A stretch of DNA of 64,000 nucleotides, taken from IMG/VR virus record IMGVR_UViG_3300023178_000023, positions 24,390-88,389 of that record; one strand, written 5' to 3'. Below are positions 28,741 to 37,636 of this stretch, one piece after another. Under the pieces are notes generated by a model. It was not told the DNA's origin. It did no database searches and saw nothing but the letters and a program-made list of their open reading frames with translations. Source of the stretch: a virus. Position numbers and translations under genes: made by a program. Position 1 is the stretch's first letter. Each line of letters begins with the position of its first letter.

Positions 28741-31700
28741 ATGCCTATCGCCAGCGGATTCAGTATTCAAAGAAATGACATTATTGATGTCGCACATCGG
28801 ACGCAGAAAGAAATGCACACAGCAAATTCTGCGACCGATACCTATATTTTAAGATCAAAACCAGATTTCACTGATAAAGAGTGGGAATGGGATATCAGAA
28901 TGGGTGAAGTCAGATTGTATCTGGATAGAAGAAAAGGAAATAATGTTCTTGCTATTCCAACAATGGCATCAGAAATAACAGAATGGCGCGGAAAAAATTA
29001 TACGGAAGGTTCTTTAGTTGCTGGAGAAGGTGGTGTAATTTACGATAGTAGTGTTGGTGAATTTGGAGCATTAATATTTAGCGATCTTTCTAAACCAACT
29101 TCTGGCGAAATTGTTGAAATTCAATATAGTGAGGCACTAGAAAAATTTACTGGCAATGACGGCGGCCTTCTTTTCCAACTGGCACATGACCTTTGTGTTC
29201 ATCCATATAATACTCCAGAAACTTTTAGGGCAAAATTTAGTAATGCAGAGACATTAAAAATTAATCCGGCCGGAGATGCGCTTGATCCAACCACTAATGG
29301 CATCAACCCAAGCCAAACAATTACTGGAACTCTTCTTAGCCAAAACGGCGACAACCTATCGGTGTTCAGAAACGATTTATCTGTAAGATATAATCATGAT
29401 TATTTAGAAGATGGAACGAAGGCTGAACAAAGAGAAGGGTATCAGTTGTGGAAGGTTGTTACAGAACATAGAGAATCGGCCACTGTAGACCTTAGTGCTG
29501 GCGCTAACGCAACAACTCCTATAACTTTGATGGACGATTTTCCTTTAATTGAAGGAGATCTTGGTTCTGGTGAATTTAGAGTTGCAATTAATGGAAGAGT
29601 TATTCCAAGAGATCACTATACAATTAGTAGTGAGGTTGCTGATAGAAAATCTACATTCAAACTGATAAGAGATACAACTTTATATCCACTAACTTGGGTC
29701 GCAGATTTAGTTTCATCGAATATTGTAATCACCTATCATTGGGCAAAATCGCTAGATGTTCCATATGGGGCATTAGTTGGTTATAAAGGAATGGGCCCAG
29801 ATCAGGCAAATTTAACACAAACTAATGCAACTGTAAATCCAGCAGATGGTTCTTTTCCTAGACAGGGCGCAGATAAAGAGTATTGGGTATATAGTACTCC
29901 AATTTTAGCATCCCCTGCTACAACAGGAATTAACGGATTTGTTGGTTGGGTTTATGATACTGGTACAAACGCAGCAAATGTTGTAACAGATCAAAGTACG
30001 GTAGGTACACCTATTACTACAGATGGAATGAGCGAAAGAAGAAAAAATCTTGCTACCGTTTCTGATGGAGATGTATTCTACTTATCTTTCGTTCAAAATG
30101 ACGATTTTGCAAACCCATTTGAATTGGTTTATCCAAAACCAGTAAGTTCTGAATCAGCTGATGTTAAAGCAGCGCTGAGAAGAATTACTAATAAATTTCT
30201 TGTTGAGTCAGATAAGGGTGTTGATTTATTGTCAGCATCAGATATGTCTTTCCTTAATAGTTATTCTCCTGTTACTGCAAGAAAATCACAGAGATGGAGA
30301 ATTAGATTTGAATGGAATGAATCTGACTTTGCATTAAAAGTAAATGTTGCAACACACCATCAATTAAAAGATGATATGACCATTACTCAGCCTCAAGGTA
30401 GAGATGGAATTAAGTCTCCAGTCTATAGAGAGCCTGGAGAACTTTGTGATGTTTATAAAGAACCTGTTATTGGAAAGGGTGCAAGCGTTCAAATTACAAC
30501 AGCAAAACAACAGTGGTTCAAAAGAAATAAAATTGTTGATGAATTGTCCTTAACATATCCAATGTCATATCGTTTGACATGTACAAATCATGGGTTAGGA
30601 TTATTTTTGTTCGATCAAGCCTCAGTAGATCAAGATGATGATTACGCATGGTTTGTTGTACAAAGACATGTGGATCAAACAACAGGACAGCCAGAATATA
30701 CTGACAAGTCTCCCGTACATTGTGTATATTCTCCATTCAAACCAACTGCTGATATATCTACCATTAATAGATATTATGCTGTAGATGATTTGGATGATTT
30801 ATCTCAACCACCGCCAATTGCGAATGCATTGGGAGATATTTTTAAATCCGAATCTCCAACGATTTTCATAGACAAAGATAATTCTATTTTTAATGGATAT
30901 GTAAATGCTGTAGATTTTAATAGTTTTGGATACACCACTGGCGTATCTGCTGGTATTTCCACTGGTGGAAATATAGTTACCACAGATTTCAAGGCCGATT
31001 TGTTTAGAGGAATTACAGGCACTTCTGGAATTCCTTCGACATCTCTCTGGTCAGCAACAACATATTCGTTTCAAATAGATGCTAATACAGCTGATCTTTC
31101 AACATTGGAAGATTCCGGCGCATTAATGGCTGGACGATATATTCAATTTGATGCTAATGATGCCTCATTTGCCTCAGCACCAAATCCAGCTGATGCCGTT
31201 GGCGGGCGTATTATATCATATAACAAAAGCACTAAGGAATTGGTAATTTCTATGTCAGCAGACAAGAAAGCAGTTGCAGATGCTCTTGCGGGACAGGTGC
31301 CGGTTACTGCACACTTAGGAACAAGTGCGACTGGTGATGTGATAGGAATTAACGATTTTGCACAATCATCTCTTGCACAAGATTATGGGATTTTACATAC
31401 TTTACCATATACAGGTGCGGACCAAGTTCTATTGACAACTCATAGTAGTGATTCAAATGCATTGTGTGTGAAGAATGAACTTGGAAATGTAAATGATTTG
31501 AATGTTGTTGGATTTAACTCCCTTCCAAGAAGAAGAGAAACGGCAGTTACAATGGGTGCGTCAAAATCTCCAGTTCCACTTATAAGAGATTCTTTAGCAA
31601 ATCCAGTTTCTATGATTACTGCTACTTCTAATGGTAATAATTTTACAGCAAATCATCCAGCAGCTGCTCTGTGGGTAAATACATTAGATATGGCTCCTTC

Positions 31701-33006
31701 TGCTTCTGGTAATGTAGTTTTCCCAGCACAACTATTAGATAGAATGTCTACTTTTAGGACAGCATCATCAAGCGGAACAGGAGTTCCACCTGTTCCAGAA
31801 AATATTAGTCTTTCAGATTATAAAGAAGGGGATTCTGCTGTTTTAGACATATTATATAACGCTCAACCAACAAACGCATCAAAAGTTTTTGAATCTATTG
31901 TTGTAGCAATTGATGATGTTGAAGTTGTAAGAGACCCAGATGCATATGTTCTTACATATGATGAATGGGTAGCACACGGCGATCCATCTACCGCTGGAAA
32001 ATTTTTAGAAATGCTTGAAGCGGCCGGTGCGGATAATATTGGACCAAACTTCAAACTTCCAGCAGTTAACACAACTGTTTCTAATCTATTGGGAGAGACA
32101 GTAGATGGAACAATAGATGGTTCTGTTGTTAATAGAGTAACAAATCGTAGAATGTTTTTAGACAAAACTGGAGATTCTTTTGTAATCGCTTCTGGAAATT
32201 TAGTTGTCTCTACAAACGATACAAAATTGAGTAGTTTATTGCCAGGTGATATTGTTTGGAAAGAAAACTCAACCACAGATGCTTCTAGAAATACATATAT
32301 GTATGATTTCTGGAACAAAACTTTAGTATTCAAATATGCTCCTAGAGCAAGTGCAAACTTTAGTATTTCTATGGTAAATTATACATCTTCTAATCCATCT
32401 CAAAATAGATATATTATTGATGTTCCAGAAGATAGAAATTTCCCAGAAACAAATATGAATAAAATTAAAACAATTAATAGATTTGTTGTTAGAGAACAGG
32501 ACGTATTAAAACCTTGGGATTATCATGTTTCTGCTACAATGCACGAAATTGACTCTCATGCGATCATCAATCCTCAAGAACAATTGTCCATAACACAGGA
32601 TAGAAATTTTGTGTTCTCGTTCCCAACACAAATTACATCACAGAGGTTTTATTACCCACAAAGTGAACTTGATATTATTTGTGTATCTTCTGCTGATTTC
32701 TCTACTCAAGCTGGTCATGTAGAAATAAATAAGTATGGAGATTCAGATGGGTTGAATGGAGTATTTTCTGGAAATGATTTTGTTCCAGCGGGCCTCGATG
32801 GTGACGAAGGCACAAGATATGCTGGGCATGTTGGACCAGATGGAGAAAAATATATCTGGAGAAAGTCTGCAAGAAAATATGAAGGAATGGTTTCTACACT
32901 TCCAAATGGAAATGGTATGCGAATTTTCATGCAAGTAACGGGATCTAGTATTAGATACAGTGATGTGTCGCCAGGAAAAGATCCGGGCTCCGTCTTAGGA
33001 ACATAA
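28741..33006 (+). CDS. large structural protein, paralogue family A
   Basis: 1421 residues; function not recognised. It opens with ASGFSIQRNDIIDV, matched by SGGFSIQRNEMVSM in the next gene and SVSINRNNMTQL in the gene at 49791. Around residues 520-690: QRWRIRFEWNES, the QGRDGIKSPVYREPGEL element, WFKRNK, and module 1 (YPMSYRLTCTNHG, DQASVDQDDDYAWFVVQRHV, SPVHCVYSP). Module 2 starts near 1246 (FVVREQDVLKPWDYH, NPQEQLSIT, TSQRFYYPQSELDIICVSSA). About 500 residues of beta-rich, Gly/Thr/Ser-rich sequence separate modules 1 and 2; in the 26630 and 49791 copies the modules are almost adjacent. It has a strong late promoter and RBS of its own. Probably virion-exposed. Confidence 0.8.
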   Translation: MPIASGFSIQRNDIIDVAHRTQKEMHTANSATDTYILRSKPDFTDKEWEWDIRMGEVRLYLDRRKGNNVLAIPTMASEITEWRGKNYTEGSLVAGEGGVIYDSSVGEFGALIFSDLSKPTSGEIVEIQYSEALEKFTGNDGGLLFQLAHDLCVHPYNTPETFRAKFSNAETLKINPAGDALDPTTNGINPSQTITGTLLSQNGDNLSVFRNDLSVRYNHDYLEDGTKAEQREGYQLWKVVTEHRESATVDLSAGANATTPITLMDDFPLIEGDLGSGEFRVAINGRVIPRDHYTISSEVADRKSTFKLIRDTTLYPLTWVADLVSSNIVITYHWAKSLDVPYGALVGYKGMGPDQANLTQTNATVNPADGSFPRQGADKEYWVYSTPILASPATTGINGFVGWVYDTGTNAANVVTDQSTVGTPITTDGMSERRKNLATVSDGDVFYLSFVQNDDFANPFELVYPKPVSSESADVKAALRRITNKFLVESDKGVDLLSASDMSFLNSYSPVTARKSQRWRIRFEWNESDFALKVNVATHHQLKDDMTITQPQGRDGIKSPVYREPGELCDVYKEPVIGKGASVQITTAKQQWFKRNKIVDELSLTYPMSYRLTCTNHGLGLFLFDQASVDQDDDYAWFVVQRHVDQTTGQPEYTDKSPVHCVYSPFKPTADISTINRYYAVDDLDDLSQPPPIANALGDIFKSESPTIFIDKDNSIFNGYVNAVDFNSFGYTTGVSAGISTGGNIVTTDFKADLFRGITGTSGIPSTSLWSATTYSFQIDANTADLSTLEDSGALMAGRYIQFDANDASFASAPNPADAVGGRIISYNKSTKELVISMSADKKAVADALAGQVPVTAHLGTSATGDVIGINDFAQSSLAQDYGILHTLPYTGADQVLLTTHSSDSNALCVKNELGNVNDLNVVGFNSLPRRRETAVTMGASKSPVPLIRDSLANPVSMITATSNGNNFTANHPAAALWVNTLDMAPSASGNVVFPAQLLDRMSTFRTASSSGTGVPPVPENISLSDYKEGDSAVLDILYNAQPTNASKVFESIVVAIDDVEVVRDPDAYVLTYDEWVAHGDPSTAGKFLEMLEAAGADNIGPNFKLPAVNTTVSNLLGETVDGTIDGSVVNRVTNRRMFLDKTGDSFVIASGNLVVSTNDTKLSSLLPGDIVWKENSTTDASRNTYMYDFWNKTLVFKYAPRASANFSISMVNYTSSNPSQNRYIIDVPEDRNFPETNMNKIKTINRFVVREQDVLKPWDYHVSATMHEIDSHAIINPQEQLSITQDRNFVFSFPTQITSQRFYYPQSELDIICVSSADFSTQAGHVEINKYGDSDGLNGVFSGNDFVPAGLDGDEGTRYAGHVGPDGEKYIWRKSARKYEGMVSTLPNGNGMRIFMQVTGSSIRYSDVSPGKDPGSVLGT

Positions 33007-33024
33007 ACATAGGAAAAGTTTTTT

Positions 33025-33032
33025 TATAAATA
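33025..33032 (+). promoter_or_regulatory. T4-type late promoter in T-run cassette
   Basis: Perfect TATAAATA preceded by six T's and followed by TAAAGAAAA, 31 bases before the ATG at 33064, with AAAGGAG as RBS. It is almost a copy of the promoter region at 28696-28722. Confidence 0.88.
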
Positions 33033-33063
33033 TAAAGAAAAGCAACTTTAAAGGAGAACATAA

Positions 33064-36000
33064 ATGGCTACCTCACTAGCAACCGAATTTTTGTCAGGTG
33101 GTTTTTCTATCCAAAGAAACGAAATGGTGTCTATGCAGCAACAGAAACACCGCCAAAAGTTTCAGTTTTTGAATAGTTTTAACCAAACATATACAAGACT
33201 CGATAGACCAGCACAAGGAGAATTTGATAGAATTCGTCCTTATTCACTATCATCTGAAAAAAGACAATTTATTGGTGGGACTGTTACTACAGTAACTACT
33301 CCATTAACACAAACATATAGAAATGGAAATCAAAAAGCACAACTAGGAGGTATCACTTTAAACTCACAGGGTGGTATTGTAACTCTCAATGTTCTTTCTG
33401 GTGGATATGGTTATGCTCCTAGTACAACATTTAATGTGATCTTTAGAGGTGGCCAACCAGATGTTGGAACTTTCGAGCAATGTTACGCTACAGCACAATC
33501 AGACGGTGAGGGTAGAATTGTTTCTGTAGATATTCAAGTCACTGGATTGAACTATGATGAAACAACTGGTGCCGAAATTACAGCAGAAATAGATGAGTCT
33601 CCTACTATTGGACAGTTCTATGTTTCTTTCTTTGATGGGGTTGGTGCTATTACTGGAGTTGATATTGAAAGTGGAAACACAGGACATCGCCCTGGCGTTT
33701 ATTTTGTAGAAGCTGGCACGGTTGCTGTTGGTGTCGGTGAGGATGGTGTAACTCCAAACGCTTCAGCAGGTTCTGGTGGTACTTTCCAAGTGCATGTTGA
33801 TAATAGCGGCGCTGTTATTAAAGTAGTTCCTCTTACTTTTGGACAAGATTATCTTGTCGGAAATGAAATTACTATTCCAGCAACACGACTTGGTAATAAT
33901 GGAACTCAGTTAACACCAGTTACCGATCTTGTTATTAGTGTCAGTTCTGTTGTTGACGCCGATCAGTTTGCCCTTGATTATGGAACAGTCACTTGGAGAA
34001 GTGAAACCTTTCAAGTTGGCGATACTGTTGTTTTAGAATATTTTATCGATACTTCTAGAGATACAAGAGCTGTTGATGGTGTTCTTAGAACACTTGCTAC
34101 TGATTTGTGTCTACATCCATATGGAAACTATTATAGTTCTGCATTTTCAACTGTCCAACAAAGAAATGCTGTTTTGACTTGGGATGCTGCTCCGACTTAT
34201 GGTGTTACTACATTTACTGCCACTTTAACAGATGCTGTTTCTGGATTTGCTTTAACAGCAGATACAGGATTTCAACCAGGCGATGTTGGTAAAAGAATTA
34301 TTGAACCAAATAAAACTGGCGCTGCAAAAATTATATCTGTAGATGCCGCTGGTGTTGCTACAGTAACTATGGATAATGTTTTGGAACCAGATACAAGAGA
34401 AGTAAATGCATTTGAAAGTTCCACAAAAACCACATATTCGGTAGGAGAATGGAGACTTGCGATTGCAACATCTGAATTTGAATCGCAACCATATAATATC
34501 ATTTATCCATATCTCAATTCAGATGCAACTTCTCCAATTCCAATCGCAGTTGATGGTCAACAAAACCATAGAGATGTTAAAACATGTATCAATAGAATTG
34601 GTGATATGTTTATTGTAGAATCTGAAAAGGCAACAGACCTTCTTTCTTCGAAAGCAGATATTAACTCTGCTACTTCAGCTATACCATCTTCGGTTTCTTT
34701 GACACAACCAGTAAAAGATGCTAGAAAACCACAAAAATGGAGAATGAGATTCTTCTATGACCAAAGAGATGAATATCTTTATGTAAATATAGCAACTTCT
34801 CTTCAAATTAAGGACAATGGAGATTTGACAAAAGGTCAAGGACGTGATGGTATTAAACAGGCAGTATTTAGACAGCCAGGAGAATTAAGTGAAATTTATT
34901 ACAATTTCTCCAATGATACTAACAAAGCAAAATCTGGTTGGTTCCGTAGACAAGGTAAAACAACAGACGATATTGAAAGCGGATATCCACTTGCATATCG
35001 TTTAACTTGTACTGACCATGGCACAGGACTGTTCTTGTTTGACCAAGCATCAGTAGATCAAGATGATGACTACGCATGGTTTGTTGTACAAAGACATGTT
35101 AACAATGTTTCTGGAAGAATCGAATTTGAAGATGGAAAATCTCCAGTACATTGTTTATATTCACCATCTACAAGGCCAGAAGAAACATCAAACTATAATG
35201 TAGGTTTCTTTGCAGAAGTTGATGAAGATTTGGATGTTATCAGTGGACAAACTACAATAACATCAAAATCTCTTGAAGAACTTCAAATCTATGATGTGAA
35301 TGGTAGATTGCTTAAACCAGGCCTACCAGTAGATGTATCTATTGTTACAGATTCTAGTCCTGTGGAATTTAGAACTACTCCATATTCGGGCGGACCTAAA
35401 TATCTCGCTCCAACTCTTGCTGCTGGCGGTGTTGCCGGTGTTGGTCCGTATGATGGAATTTCATTTGTCGATACCGCGACACTAGGAACAGATTCCACAA
35501 CTGGATATACAATTATTAATGACCAAGTGCTTATGCCAGCAATTACTGGTGGTGCGACTGGAACATATGAAGATCTAGCTATTTCAAAAAGTGCTGGATT
35601 TACAGGAGCAACTATTACTGATAGAACTCAATTTTCTCTGAATTTTGCTAAGGGATATGGAACAACTTTTGTTCCTGTGGGACAATTTATCACTGCACTA
35701 GAACAAACGAATAGATTTACAGCTAATGTGGATGAAGATATTGCAAAAACCGCAGCAGACATAGGAGACTCCAGAACCGTTGTTGCAAAGGCTGGATTTA
35801 CTATTGGTGGTTTGGATAACTTTAACGCAGCAAGAAATCAGATGACGGGCCCTGCTAGACTCGGATTGACGCCATCTAGAATTAGACATAGAAGTAGATC
35901 TGGTGTTGATACATACTTAGAGGTTTCCGATTTCCAATTCCTTGATAAAACTGAAATTGCACCAAGGGTAAATCCAAACGGCAAGGCAAGAGAACTTCCA

Positions 36001-37566
36001 GTCGTTTCATCTGTAGCAATATTTAAACCTCTTTCTGGATTTGCAAAAAATCTAGTAAACCAACAAAGAGTGAGAATAATTCACGTTACTCCTGTAACAG
36101 CTACATATTCTGCTGGTTCAAATATTCCAGTAATAGCACTACAGGCCGCTGGATCAATTACTGGACCGGTAACTGGATTGACAGATGATGTAAATGCAGA
36201 AATTGTTCCAATCCCTTACGCACAATTGGGCGGAAGCACAGCAGGATTTATTACAGACTATTCTGGTTTATCAGAAGCAACTCCAACCAATAATGGATTT
36301 ATTACTGGTGGCAGCGGTTTTACTGACATGTTTATTACTGCTCCAGGCTCTGGAACTTTAGATATGGCTGTGGGTGATATGATTACAACTAAACAAGAAG
36401 CTGTCAAAGTTGATGCTACATATCTTGGAGCGCCAGGAGCGCCAATTGAGGGTTATAGAGTTGATGCTATTGTTGATACTTTCTCAGAAGGTGATGGTTT
36501 CATTTATGAATATGCATGGGAAGGTGCTGGATTTGGTAACACATATACAAACTTCTATGGAAGATCTGGTACTTCATCCAACCCACTATTTGAAGTAAAT
36601 AGATTGAAAATATTTGTTGATGGTGCAGAAGCAGATGCTGCTGTTTTCGGACAAAACTATACTATCAACTCAGCGGGAGAAGTAGAGTTTGGTACAACTA
36701 ATAAGAGTTTGGAATACTTTGGTGTTGAGAAACCAATGTATGCGTATAACTTGACAAACGACACATGGACTTTCAATGAAGTAATTGAAAATGGAACAGT
36801 TGTAAAACTTTCTTATGAAAACTATAATGATATCGAAGAAAGAGATACAGGTAAATCAACATACTTGATTAAAGTTCCAGAGGATAGAGATATTCCAAGC
36901 ATTTGGAATGATATTCACAGAGTTGCCAAAGGTATCTACAGATTCTGTGTCAGAGAAGCCGATGTGTTCAAACCTTGGGATTATCATGTATCTGCTGTAA
37001 TTCCACAAGTAGATAGCCCTGCATGTATTAACCCTGTAGAACAGTTGTCAATTACACAAGACAAGACAGTTATCTTTAACTTCCCAACACCTCTTGCATC
37101 ACAAAGATTTATCTATAGTGATGCTGAAATGGACTTGATTTGTGTCGCAGGCGCAGACAGTTCAACTCAAGGTGGTATTATCAAAACTGCTTCTACAAAG
37201 TATGACTTGGATGCTGCACAAATCTCTGCGGTTACTGATGGACATACTCCAGGCACTGAAAATATATCAAGCAATGGAGATAAAATGAATTTCCGTCAAC
37301 CATATGATTGGCACAACACTCACCAAGGAGTTCACTCAGCTACATTGGCTACAAATGGTGGAGTTGCATCTTTTAGAGATGGAGCTGTGGCTGTTGATAC
37401 CATTTCGAACTCAACACACAGAACATATGTTGGTATGATGAGTACAAAACCTTTTGGTAACGGCATGAGAATCTTTATCTTAACAAGAGGTGGGCCAGTT
37501 AGACCACAATATAGTGACTATACTCCAAGAGATATTAGAGCAGAAAACGAAAATACATTTACATAA
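33064..37566 (+). CDS. large structural protein, paralogue family A
   Basis: 1500 residues; closest relative in the window is the gene just upstream. The start is SGGFSIQRNEMVSMQQQKH. Residues ~80-260 add repeated beta units with 'GG(Y/F)GYAP' and 'GNEITIPAT' elements like those of the gp7-like protein. KWRMRFFYDQRDE, GQGRDGIKQAVFRQPGEL and module 1 (from ~640, YPLAYRLTCTDHG, DQASVDQDDDYAWFVVQRHV) lead into a ~510-residue insertion, then module 2 from ~1292 (FCVREADVFKPWDYH, NPVEQLSIT, ASQRFIYSDAEMDLICVAGA). A stretch at 35050-35099 differs by one base from 30622-30671 in the upstream paralogue, a sign of recent duplication or gene conversion. It is followed by a strong terminator. Confidence 0.8.
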   Translation: MATSLATEFLSGGFSIQRNEMVSMQQQKHRQKFQFLNSFNQTYTRLDRPAQGEFDRIRPYSLSSEKRQFIGGTVTTVTTPLTQTYRNGNQKAQLGGITLNSQGGIVTLNVLSGGYGYAPSTTFNVIFRGGQPDVGTFEQCYATAQSDGEGRIVSVDIQVTGLNYDETTGAEITAEIDESPTIGQFYVSFFDGVGAITGVDIESGNTGHRPGVYFVEAGTVAVGVGEDGVTPNASAGSGGTFQVHVDNSGAVIKVVPLTFGQDYLVGNEITIPATRLGNNGTQLTPVTDLVISVSSVVDADQFALDYGTVTWRSETFQVGDTVVLEYFIDTSRDTRAVDGVLRTLATDLCLHPYGNYYSSAFSTVQQRNAVLTWDAAPTYGVTTFTATLTDAVSGFALTADTGFQPGDVGKRIIEPNKTGAAKIISVDAAGVATVTMDNVLEPDTREVNAFESSTKTTYSVGEWRLAIATSEFESQPYNIIYPYLNSDATSPIPIAVDGQQNHRDVKTCINRIGDMFIVESEKATDLLSSKADINSATSAIPSSVSLTQPVKDARKPQKWRMRFFYDQRDEYLYVNIATSLQIKDNGDLTKGQGRDGIKQAVFRQPGELSEIYYNFSNDTNKAKSGWFRRQGKTTDDIESGYPLAYRLTCTDHGTGLFLFDQASVDQDDDYAWFVVQRHVNNVSGRIEFEDGKSPVHCLYSPSTRPEETSNYNVGFFAEVDEDLDVISGQTTITSKSLEELQIYDVNGRLLKPGLPVDVSIVTDSSPVEFRTTPYSGGPKYLAPTLAAGGVAGVGPYDGISFVDTATLGTDSTTGYTIINDQVLMPAITGGATGTYEDLAISKSAGFTGATITDRTQFSLNFAKGYGTTFVPVGQFITALEQTNRFTANVDEDIAKTAADIGDSRTVVAKAGFTIGGLDNFNAARNQMTGPARLGLTPSRIRHRSRSGVDTYLEVSDFQFLDKTEIAPRVNPNGKARELPVVSSVAIFKPLSGFAKNLVNQQRVRIIHVTPVTATYSAGSNIPVIALQAAGSITGPVTGLTDDVNAEIVPIPYAQLGGSTAGFITDYSGLSEATPTNNGFITGGSGFTDMFITAPGSGTLDMAVGDMITTKQEAVKVDATYLGAPGAPIEGYRVDAIVDTFSEGDGFIYEYAWEGAGFGNTYTNFYGRSGTSSNPLFEVNRLKIFVDGAEADAAVFGQNYTINSAGEVEFGTTNKSLEYFGVEKPMYAYNLTNDTWTFNEVIENGTVVKLSYENYNDIEERDTGKSTYLIKVPEDRDIPSIWNDIHRVAKGIYRFCVREADVFKPWDYHVSAVIPQVDSPACINPVEQLSITQDKTVIFNFPTPLASQRFIYSDAEMDLICVAGADSSTQGGIIKTASTKYDLDAAQISAVTDGHTPGTENISSNGDKMNFRQPYDWHNTHQGVHSATLATNGGVASFRDGAVAVDTISNSTHRTYVGMMSTKPFGNGMRIFILTRGGPVRPQYSDYTPRDIRAENENTFT

Positions 37567-37587
37567 TATAAAAGTATCATAGTTTTA

Positions 37588-37595
37588 GATAAATA
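37588..37595 (+). promoter_or_regulatory. possible late promoter (GATAAATA) overlapping terminator
   Basis: GATAAATA differs from the T4 late box only in the first base and fits the looser NATAAATA form reported for T4-like cyanophages. It sits immediately before the terminator stem and 41 bases before the ATG at 37637. Late start sites lie a few bases after the box, so transcripts from here would begin inside the left arm of the hairpin and could not fold it fully. Confidence 0.45.
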
Positions 37596-37596
37596 A

Positions 37597-37624
37597 GGGG
37601 AGGCACTTAGCTTCCCCTTTTTTG
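37597..37624 (+). terminator. rho-independent terminator
   Basis: Stem GGGGAGGC (37597-37604), loop ACTTA, stem GCTTCCCC (37610-37617) with one G-T wobble, then a run of seven T's. It lies 30 bases after the stop of the 1500-residue structural gene and is the clearest terminator in the window. Confidence 0.9.
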
Positions 37625-37636
37625 TTGCAGAGAAAA

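Noticed and set aside
37622-37636. TTG starts for the acidic repeat protein
   Set aside because: They fall within or right at the T-tract of the terminator and lack a ribosome site. ATG37637 just downstream is in frame and gives a sensible N-terminus.
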